From the NCBI GenBank assembly GCA_030017955.1, contig JASEGR010000010.1:1-48759 (forward strand): a DNA stretch of 48,759 nucleotides. Reading direction: 5' to 3'. Shown piece by piece: positions 39,277-46,017 of this stretch. Under the pieces are notes generated by a model. The model searched no databases. It saw only the letters and a list, made by a program, of their open reading frames with translations, and was not told the origin of the DNA. Position 1 is the first letter of the stretch; every line of letters begins with the position of its first letter. The translations under genes and the position numbers were made by a program. The DNA comes from Candidatus Eisenbacteria bacterium (lineage in GTDB: Bacteria; Eisenbacteria; RBG-16-71-46; JASEGR01).

Positions 39277-41652
39277 TTACCGTCTCTTCTCGATGGCTTT
39301 GGCGTAATCGGCAATTCCTTCGAACTGGCCGTCACCGTGGAGTCCTGCTTCCTCCATGACTTTGATGCCCGGTCCGCTTCCCTTGAAACCTCCCTTTCTA
39401 AATGCATGAAGGGTTCTCCTGCGTCCTTCTTCAGAAGTCACCCATTTGTACATTGTCGGAAGAGTGAAACCGGTGATGCCCATTGCTTCTCTTCTATGCT
39501 CTTCAGGACAGAGTTTATCCTGCTCCGCATCCGGAAGAAGCGAGAACAGTTCCGAACTCGAAACATAGTAAATGTTCATGTTGTATCCGGCCTTGTCGAG
39601 TTTCGGCAGAACTTCTGTCACGAACTCATTGGCTACTCCGCTGTCCTGAATAAACACAGTCCCGTTGTACTGCTTACTCTTCTTGTCCGCCAGGCGGAAT
39701 GGGTAAACGCCCTTCACCGAAGCCGCGGCTTCCGGCAGCTTGAACTGCTTGCGGTCAAGGATCGGGACATTCGGACGAGTGACAAAAGGCGCCAGTATTG
39801 CCGGGCGGTGCTTCAGGCCAGCAACCACGAGTGGCCAGAGCTCCGCGGGATCCCACGGTGTAAGCGTGATCATAATTCCCTTCGGGAAGTTCTCCTCAAG
39901 GACCTGAAGGGCCTGAGGGTCTGCATGCGTCGGTCCGTCTTCGCCGGTCATTAAACCAGCGTGCGCGCAGATCAGAATGAACGGTCTGTAGGGTTGATGC
40001 AGAACCTCTGCCATCGCCTGCTGGCCGATTCCGTGAAGTCTCGAAGCAATGTGCTGAAGCGGAGCGATGAAGGCGCCGTATGACGAGCCGGTCCCCATGT
40101 GTCTTCCGTAGGCCGACAGACCCGCCATAAACGCTCCCATGCAATCCTCGCAGATTCCGCCGCATGCAATAAGCCTTGCTCCCGGATTTGAAACAGCATT
40201 GTAGAAACTCTGCGGAAATCCCTTTGCCAGATTTGAGATACTCGTAGAACCGAGGAGGTCCGCGGCCCCGCCGAAGATTGCTCCTTTCGATTTCTTATTG
40301 AGGTAATTGAGAGTATCGCCCAGCGCAGCTCTCAGCGTACTCTCGCTTCCGGGCTTGAGAACGAGCTCATCAGGCGTCACTTCCGGTTTGACGTCTGCAG
40401 CATAGATCGCCGAGATGTCAGGCAGGTCAGGACGCAGCTTTCTCTTTTTCTTGTCCAACCTTTCCTTTGATTCGGCAAGCATCGCCCCGAGTGTTTGAGT
40501 AAGCTGCTTGTTTTGCTCAAACACTTTCCTTACGACCATTAAGGTGTCAAAGAAATTCTGCTCAAGATTGTCAGGACTCGCCTCACCCTGAAGACGCGGA
40601 AATGTGACGCCAAACGTGTCTTCGAACTCCTGTACGGAAGTATAATATTCTGGCGAACAGCACTTGTGACCAGCCCCATGAGATGCTTTGCCTTCGATTC
40701 CGTACTTCCACCCCTTGACAGTCCTGTACACTATTGCCGTAGGCTGCCCATTGTCCAGGGACGCGGCATACTTCTGAGCTGCAAAAACCTGCTTCAGATC
40801 TTTTCCATCCGGGACATGAACAACGTTCCAGTCATGGACGTAGAAGAATTCCATCGGATTCCACTGCACATACTCGCCGGGCTTGTCCCCATCCCTGCAA
40901 ACCTGATTTGAATCTATCGAGGCCTGATTCCAGTCAAGATGAACGACTGTGTTCCAGAGCTGTGCCGTCGCCGCGGTTGCGAGAGCTTCGGAGACTCTAC
41001 CGGGAGTCATTCCGCCTTCGCCTTCTATCACATGCACAAATGGCACGGCGTCTCTATAGGTTTCAATACATCCCAGAGCCAATCCAAACGAAGCAGGTAT
41101 GCCTACGCCTGACGCACCGGTTGCGATTTTGATGAACGGCGTGGCTGGAGTCGGATGCCCGTCCAACGGCTTTGCGTGATACTTCTTGAAGAGCGGCGTC
41201 TTCGTTGTAGGATTTCGCCTGAAGCCGAGCAGATCCTCAAGTCTGAGCTGTCTCTTTTCATCAGCCAGAAGCTCCGGCCTGGCAATTCTTGCGATTTCGT
41301 TTCTGAGCGCCCACATCGCATAGAGCCCCATGGCTTTGTGCCCGGCGGCATAAGAAATGATGTCGGCATCTTCCCTTTCGGGATTCGAGAAATCGTAGTC
41401 CATGGTGGAGAAAAGAAGCATCTCGACCATCCTGCCCGAAGAAATGCTCCCGCCTGGATGGCCCGACGTTGGGACGAAGTTGTAAAGAATGCCGCACACT
41501 GTGCGGTAAATGAGATCATACTTCTCAAGGCAGTCAATCAGCTCTTTCTTGGGCTCGTACTGAGAGTCTTGCAGCAGGTCTTCGACCTCCACGTACCGGC
41601 TTCTTTTCTCAGTATAAGGAACCCTCGCGGTCAGACCACTTAGTTGAGCCAT
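39277..41652 (-). CDS. Transketolase-family thiamine diphosphate enzyme, large form
   Basis: Protein of 791 residues. The start at 41652 is chosen for its GGAGGGGG ribosome binding site. The N-terminal thiamine diphosphate domain has NFVPTSGHPGGSIS, YAAGHKAMGLYAMW, then GEGGMTPGRVSEA and HLDWNQASID (cofactor GDG...N motif in variant form). The pyrimidine-binding domain carries FGGAADLLGST, GGICEDCMGAFMAG and TGEDGPTHADPQAL. The C-terminus has FVTEVLPKLDKAGYNMNIYY followed by an unusual TGFTLPTMYKWV segment. It is longer than standard transketolase (about 660) and differs in the GDG motif, so it may be a separate clade with other substrates. A hairpin lies in the leader. Confidence 0.85.
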   Translation of the reverse strand: MAQLSGLTARVPYTEKRSRYVEVEDLLQDSQYEPKKELIDCLEKYDLIYRTVCGILYNFVPTSGHPGGSISSGRMVEMLLFSTMDYDFSNPEREDADIISYAAGHKAMGLYAMWALRNEIARIARPELLADEKRQLRLEDLLGFRRNPTTKTPLFKKYHAKPLDGHPTPATPFIKIATGASGVGIPASFGLALGCIETYRDAVPFVHVIEGEGGMTPGRVSEALATAATAQLWNTVVHLDWNQASIDSNQVCRDGDKPGEYVQWNPMEFFYVHDWNVVHVPDGKDLKQVFAAQKYAASLDNGQPTAIVYRTVKGWKYGIEGKASHGAGHKCCSPEYYTSVQEFEDTFGVTFPRLQGEASPDNLEQNFFDTLMVVRKVFEQNKQLTQTLGAMLAESKERLDKKKRKLRPDLPDISAIYAADVKPEVTPDELVLKPGSESTLRAALGDTLNYLNKKSKGAIFGGAADLLGSTSISNLAKGFPQSFYNAVSNPGARLIACGGICEDCMGAFMAGLSAYGRHMGTGSSYGAFIAPLQHIASRLHGIGQQAMAEVLHQPYRPFILICAHAGLMTGEDGPTHADPQALQVLEENFPKGIMITLTPWDPAELWPLVVAGLKHRPAILAPFVTRPNVPILDRKQFKLPEAAASVKGVYPFRLADKKSKQYNGTVFIQDSGVANEFVTEVLPKLDKAGYNMNIYYVSSSELFSLLPDAEQDKLCPEEHRREAMGITGFTLPTMYKWVTSEEGRRRTLHAFRKGGFKGSGPGIKVMEEAGLHGDGQFEGIADYAKAIEKRR

Positions 41653-41672
41653 GAAACCCCCCTCCACTTGTT

Positions 41673-41690
41673 TGGGACGCACCTGTCCCA
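41673..41690 (-). promoter_or_regulatory. Hairpin in the leader of the transketolase-family gene
   Basis: Perfect 6-bp stem TGGGAC/GTCCCA with a 6-nt loop, about 20 nt above the ATG and just upstream of the ribosome binding site. A second small stem ATTGC-CCCT-GCAAT (41705-41718) lies between it and the PAP2 stop. Either may be terminator or leader structure. Confidence 0.35.
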
Positions 41691-41723
41691 GCCGTGACGA
41701 ATCTATTGCCCCTGCAATTGGTA

Positions 41724-42281
41724 TTAGAAAGTAAGAGCAAGAATAGGTTTTCTTTTTGCGTACACTAACTTCCCTATTCCGTATCCGACTGCAGATCCCA
41801 CAATGACATCGCTGGGGTAGTGCCTTCCGAGATAGACTCTTGAGAATGCTACTGCCCCTGCCACCACGTAAGCAGGAATTTTCAGCCGGGGATACTCCGA
41901 TGCTATCACCGATGAGACAGCAAATACTGCAGCAGCATGACCCGATGGAAAAGAGGAATTGGCTCTCGATGTCTTCTCGTAAGGCCTTTCTCTCCCCACG
42001 GCGTACTTGAGCCCGCTCACAACGGGGCCTGTCAAAGCCAGCGAAGTGAAGCCAAGCTTTCCTGTTTCTTTTTCCTTTTCGCTACCATATGTGCTCAATA
42101 TGAGGCACAGTCCCAGGCCCACTTCAGCCTGTCCAAGGACAGTCGTCTTCTCCATGATCTGTGTTAGATGCCGGCTCTCCCATCCCGTGTGTATCCTTTC
42201 GAGAAGGCGTGTGTCGAGACTTTCGCCGCTTGCCAGAACGGGTAGGAAGATGAGGAGAGCAACTGCCTTCATCAAAGCCAT
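41724..42281 (-). CDS. PAP2 family phosphatase
   Basis: Membrane-associated acid-phosphatase-type protein of 185 residues. A short hydrophobic N-terminus (LMKAVALLIFLPVLASG) could be a signal peptide. The three phosphatase motifs are complete: KYAVGRERP, SSFPSGHAAAV and SRVYLGRHYPSDV. The family dephosphorylates phosphatidic acid, undecaprenyl diphosphate or similar lipid phosphates, at the outer face of the inner membrane. It overlaps the corA stop by 10 nt with AGAAGGAAGAG before the ATG, so it is translated from the corA transcript. Confidence 0.92.
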   Translation of the reverse strand: MALMKAVALLIFLPVLASGESLDTRLLERIHTGWESRHLTQIMEKTTVLGQAEVGLGLCLILSTYGSEKEKETGKLGFTSLALTGPVVSGLKYAVGRERPYEKTSRANSSFPSGHAAAVFAVSSVIASEYPRLKIPAYVVAGAVAFSRVYLGRHYPSDVIVGSAVGYGIGKLVYAKRKPILALTF

Positions 42282-43240
42282 CTCTTCCTTCTGAAGAGAC
42301 CGAGCATGAATGCACTGAGAACAACCATCGCGCCGACAAGTATGAAGAAACCCACTCGAACCTTAAGCCCCGGAATGTATTCGAAGTTCATCCCGTAGAT
42401 TCCGGTAATAAGAGTGAGCGGCATCATTATTGTCGCGATGACGGTCAGGACTTTCATGACTTCATTCAATTTGTTTGACGCTATCGACAGGTAGGCCTCG
42501 AGCATCCCGGTTACTGCGTCCCTGTAAGAATCGGTCAATTGATAAATCATGAAGAGGTGGTCCTGAATATCTCTGAAGAGAAGAATGCATTCGCTGCAGA
42601 TCAGCGGGAATTCTCCTCCGGCGACTTTCCTCAAGACTTCCCTCTGCGGCTCGACGATTCGTTTCAGAAACATAATATCCTTTTTCAGAATGAATATCTT
42701 GCTGAGAATGTCCTGAGTTGGATTCTCAAAAAGCCCTTTCTCGATGGCATCAATCTTGTCATCCAATGCCTCAAGCGTGGGCATATAATCATCTGCCAGC
42801 GTATCAAGTATCCGGTAGAGAATGAATTCGCAATCTTTCTGCATGAAAAAGGCATTCTCGCAGCACTTGTCAAAGTTTGATGATACGCTTCTCGAAAACT
42901 TGTAATGAAACGTGACGAGGTAGTTCTTTCCAAGAAAAATGTCCAGCTCCTGCGTGTCGAACCTGTCCTTCGGCGCATAGAAATCAACACCGTGTATTAC
43001 GAGATAAAGATACTCACCGTAGTCATCAATTTTGGGATGATTGAGATTACCAATGCAGTCTTCAACAGCAAGGTGGTGAAACTTGAAGACAGTTGAAAGG
43101 ATTTGCGCTTCTTCTTCAGATGGTTTCTCAAGGTCAACCCAGATTCTGACATCATCTCTGGAAAGAAGTGAAGGGAGTTCCTCGAGCGCTCCCTGTCTGA
43201 CAGATCGCTTCTCCAATTCGTAGACCAGGACTCTTGTCAT
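42272..43240 (-). CDS. corA: CorA family magnesium/cobalt transporter
   Basis: Protein of 322 residues with a large cytosolic N-terminal domain and two C-terminal membrane helices. The signature GMN motif is in LITGIYGMNFEYIPG, followed by the last helix (VGFFILVGAMVVLSAFMLGLF) and a basic RRKRWL end. Features before it (LTDSYRDAVTGMLEAYLSIASNKLNEVMKVL) match the stalk helix. It forms pentameric divalent-cation channels. The start has AAAGGAGCAC upstream and a convincing promoter. PAP2 overlaps its 3' end. Confidence 0.95.
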   Translation of the reverse strand: MTRVLVYELEKRSVRQGALEELPSLLSRDDVRIWVDLEKPSEEEAQILSTVFKFHHLAVEDCIGNLNHPKIDDYGEYLYLVIHGVDFYAPKDRFDTQELDIFLGKNYLVTFHYKFSRSVSSNFDKCCENAFFMQKDCEFILYRILDTLADDYMPTLEALDDKIDAIEKGLFENPTQDILSKIFILKKDIMFLKRIVEPQREVLRKVAGGEFPLICSECILLFRDIQDHLFMIYQLTDSYRDAVTGMLEAYLSIASNKLNEVMKVLTVIATIMMPLTLITGIYGMNFEYIPGLKVRVGFFILVGAMVVLSAFMLGLFRRKRWL

Positions 43241-43261
43241 AAAAGTGCTCCTTTGAGGCCG

Positions 43262-43290
43262 ATATTAAGAGGAAAGCGGGGTGTTGTAAA
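43262..43290 (-). promoter_or_regulatory. corA promoter
   Basis: TTTACA (43285-43290), 17-nt spacer and TAATAT (43262-43267) on the minus strand, 22 nt above the corA ATG with its strong ribosome binding site between. Confidence 0.5.
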
Positions 43291-43321
43291 GTATTTCCTT
43301 ATGCGACCAGGCGTTGGCGAA

Positions 43322-43349
43322 GGCAGGAGGGAAAGGACACCTCCAATCC
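43322..43349 (+). repeat. Solo copy of the nested-element end
   Basis: GGCAGGAGGGAAAGGACA followed by CCTCCAATCC matches 32444-32471 with two differences. Here GGAGG-GAAAGGACA-CCTCC forms a perfect 5-bp hairpin. It lies between the ABC permease stop and the corA promoter, and could also act as a terminator for the ABC unit. Confidence 0.6.
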
Positions 43350-43374
43350 ACCGCAGAATGCTGATTCGGAGACG

Positions 43375-44223
43375 TCAGTAGTTCGTCGTTCTGTCGATCA
43401 GTCCGTACCTTCTGGCGATGCGCTCGCAAACCGCATAGAACCAGAGGGCGAAGAAGAACAGACAAACAGTTGTGACGAGAAGAATGAGGAGGATTCTTCC
43501 ATCCGGGATGCTGCCCAACTCTTTGCTCACCCCTCCCCATCCAAGTGATCTCCTGATTCCTTCAAGCCAGTACGTAAACGGAAGCGACTTGGAGAATCCC
43601 CTCACCCAGCCAGGGAGGACATCGATCGGGAAGACTGCTCCGCTCAGCAGATAGAAAAGCCCGGCAACGCCCTCATTCAAACTCATGCTGTGCCGCGCGA
43701 CGAGAAGCCCGATCGCGGCCAGAATGATGCCAAGCGCGGCTATCCCTATGATGCCAAGAACAAAGGAAGCAGCAAAGTGGAACGGCATTATGCGTTCCGT
43801 GTGCACAGGAACACGAAGAGCTATGATTCCAAAAGCAAGAGTTATCGCGACCGCGAGTGTTGCAGTAAGAAACTTGATTGTCCCGCGCCCAAAGAGATAG
43901 AGAACTATCTTCTGGGGAGACACATAGACATACTTCAGAGTCTCATAGTGCTCCCTGTCCTCAAAAATAACCCAGCCTATTCCGATAAGGAGCTGACCTA
44001 CGTAGATGAAAAACGCGTTTCCCGAGAACATGTAGGCGAAAAAGGGGGTCGAAGTGTCTCCGCCCAGAACGATGAGATACATGAAGACGAGTATCAGGGA
44101 AGAGGCAACCGGCTTCGCAACCGAGTAGACAATAAACAGAAATGGGTCTGCCCAGTTCGATTCTATTTGCCATCCAAGCCAGGCGGCAGACCTGATATTT
44201 CTCAGCACTCGCACTACTGCCAC
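43375..44223 (-). CDS. ABC-2 type transporter permease (second of pair)
   Basis: Integral membrane protein of 282 residues with six hydrophobic segments in the ABC-2 layout: SVAKPVASSLILVFMYLIVLG, FIYVGQLLIGIGWVIF, a coupling region with YETLKYVYVSPQKIVLYLFGR, then FGIIALRVPV, VLGIIGIAALGIILAAIGLLVA and a C-terminal helix. The YETLKYVYVSP stretch resembles the cytosolic interface helix of this family. It overlaps the first permease gene by 10 nt and ends the four-gene unit that starts with the M1 peptidase. Substrate is unknown. Confidence 0.88.
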   Translation of the reverse strand: MAVVRVLRNIRSAAWLGWQIESNWADPFLFIVYSVAKPVASSLILVFMYLIVLGGDTSTPFFAYMFSGNAFFIYVGQLLIGIGWVIFEDREHYETLKYVYVSPQKIVLYLFGRGTIKFLTATLAVAITLAFGIIALRVPVHTERIMPFHFAASFVLGIIGIAALGIILAAIGLLVARHSMSLNEGVAGLFYLLSGAVFPIDVLPGWVRGFSKSLPFTYWLEGIRRSLGWGGVSKELGSIPDGRILLILLVTTVCLFFFALWFYAVCERIARRYGLIDRTTNY

Positions 44224-45035
44224 CTGAGTGTGAGCCTCCCTTCTTCCTTCCCCTTTCGTTCCATGAATGACAGGGACTTTTGAGCTCCAATCAGGAAGAT
44301 TACTCCGAGAACAAGGAGAATCAATGCCTCAAGCCGTACATCTAGAAATCCCCTTGCCTTCTCCGGGCCGAAGAGAAGCTGCCGCATCCCGTCAAGTCCG
44401 AGCGTGAGAGGTATGATGGAACCTGCCAGCGCAAACCAGAAGCCGAGCGCCCTCACGGGAAAGTAGAACCCGGACACCAGGTAAACCGGCTCTTGAAGCA
44501 AATTGACAGTGTGCCAGGCCTCCCTTCCGAAGAAAAGAAAGAGAGAGCTTAACATCATTCCAAGGCCATAGAGAGACAGCATGGTAAGGAAGAAGATCAC
44601 AATCAAAAGAGGGATTGAAGTGATTTGATAATGAACCTTGAAGATCAGGCTGCCCAGAATGATCGCTGAGGCGGCCCGCGTGGTCGTCATGATTATTGCG
44701 CCGACTGCCATCCCCAGAAGAATGGCCATCCTCGAGCAAGGTGCGACAAGATACAGTTGAAGCAGCCCGGTCTCTCTTTCCCAATAGAACTGACTTGCCA
44801 TGCTCCAGAGCACATTCATCCAGTAAGCCGTCATCGCGCCGCCCAGGACCACGAATCCAACGAATTCCTCCGGCGCCTTCATTGCCCTGTAGATATAGAC
44901 AAAAGCAAATATGGAAAGCAACGGCAGCACCGTCTCAGTTATTATCCAGGAAGGCTCCCTGTTCGCTGCAACGACTCTTACGTACGCTCTTCCAACAGCA
45001 GCGCGCAGGTTAAGCTCAATCTTCGAGAATTTCAT
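44214..45035 (-). CDS. ABC-2 type transporter permease (first of pair)
   Basis: Integral membrane protein of 273 residues. Helices are visible at ETVLPLLSIFAFVYIYRAM, FVVLGGAMTAYWMNVLW, AVGAIIMTTTRAASAIILGSLI, IPLLIVIFFLTMLSLYGLGMMLSSL, and near the end LEALILLVLGVIFLIGA. The ETGLLQLYLVAPCSRMAIL segment before the third helix is the usual coupling loop of ABC-2 permeases. It overlaps the ATPase gene by 20 nt and the second permease by 10 nt, so the two permeases probably form a heterodimer with the ATPase below. Confidence 0.88.
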   Translation of the reverse strand: MKFSKIELNLRAAVGRAYVRVVAANREPSWIITETVLPLLSIFAFVYIYRAMKAPEEFVGFVVLGGAMTAYWMNVLWSMASQFYWERETGLLQLYLVAPCSRMAILLGMAVGAIIMTTTRAASAIILGSLIFKVHYQITSIPLLIVIFFLTMLSLYGLGMMLSSLFLFFGREAWHTVNLLQEPVYLVSGFYFPVRALGFWFALAGSIIPLTLGLDGMRQLLFGPEKARGFLDVRLEALILLVLGVIFLIGAQKSLSFMERKGKEEGRLTLRWQ

Positions 45036-46017
45036 CTTCGAGGCTTCTCCCTACATGTTTGACGAACACGTCTTCAAGAGTCGGCTCAACCTTGCTCAGT
45101 GTCATTACATTGAGTCCGGATGCTCTCACAAAGGAAACAACGTCCGAAATCACTGAGTCGCTTTCCAGGACAAGTTTGACTTCTGTCTTTCCGACATTCT
45201 CTCTGTGACTCGTTGCAAAGCTTCTCACACCGCGGACTTCTTTCAAGCCGCCCAGTCCGTCGGGGCAGAGATCAACTTCAAGATGGAAGACCGACTCACT
45301 GACGAGCTCCGCCTTGAGTACCTTCGGTGACTCACATGCAAGACATCTCCCTCTGTCGATAATGGCAACTCTCTCGCAGAGCTCGTCCGCTTCAGCCATG
45401 TAGTGCGTGGTAAGAAGGACAGTCCTCCCGGGTTTCTCCTTTACCCAGCGCTTCACGAATGCTCTTATCTCGCGCGCTGATGTAACGTCCAGTCCAAGAG
45501 TAGGCTCATCCAGAAAGATCACCTTTGGGTCACTCACAAATCCTCTCGCAAAGTTCAGTCTCTGTCTGAAGCCGGTGGAGAGTTTGTTCATCTTAGTGTT
45601 TGCTTTATCAGCAAGGCTGCACGCCGACAGCAAAAAATCTATCCTTTTCTTTGCCTCTCGTCCCGGGACGCCATAGAACTGAGAGAACATCCAGAGTGTT
45701 TCTCTCACGGTAAGGATTCCGTAGCCGCTCTGCTCACCGCCCGAAACGACGTTTATGGATTCTCTGACCTTGCCGGCTTCCTTGAGAACATCGAATCCAA
45801 GAACATGGGCTTTTCCTGACGTGGGAAGGAGAAGAGTAGTGAGTATCTTGATCAGCGTAGTCTTGCCGGCGCCGTTTGGCCCCAGAATTCCGAAAAGCTC
45901 GCCCTCCCTGACACTGAGGTTGACGTCGTCAAGTGCGGTTATCGCCTTCTTATGATATTCCTTCTTCGACGCCTTGAAGATTCTGGTGAGTCCTTCTGTT
46001 TCGACAGAGAAGTTCAT
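45016..46017 (-). CDS. ABC transporter ATP-binding protein (DrrA/CcmA-type)
   Basis: Nucleotide-binding subunit of 333 residues for the two adjacent ABC-2 permeases. Walker A LGPNGAGKTTLIKI (about 43-56), signature LSTGFRQRLNFARG, Walker B KVIFLDEPTLGLD and the switch His in LLTTHYMAEADEL are all intact. The C-terminal 90 residues form the extra domain common to DrrA-like exporters. Such systems export drugs, lipids or polysaccharides, or act on cell-surface proteins. It overlaps the M1 peptidase stop by 4 nt, an unusual partner for an exporter. Confidence 0.93.
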   Translation of the reverse strand: MNFSVETEGLTRIFKASKKEYHKKAITALDDVNLSVREGELFGILGPNGAGKTTLIKILTTLLLPTSGKAHVLGFDVLKEAGKVRESINVVSGGEQSGYGILTVRETLWMFSQFYGVPGREAKKRIDFLLSACSLADKANTKMNKLSTGFRQRLNFARGFVSDPKVIFLDEPTLGLDVTSAREIRAFVKRWVKEKPGRTVLLTTHYMAEADELCERVAIIDRGRCLACESPKVLKAELVSESVFHLEVDLCPDGLGGLKEVRGVRSFATSHRENVGKTEVKLVLESDSVISDVVSFVRASGLNVMTLSKVEPTLEDVFVKHVGRSLEDEILED

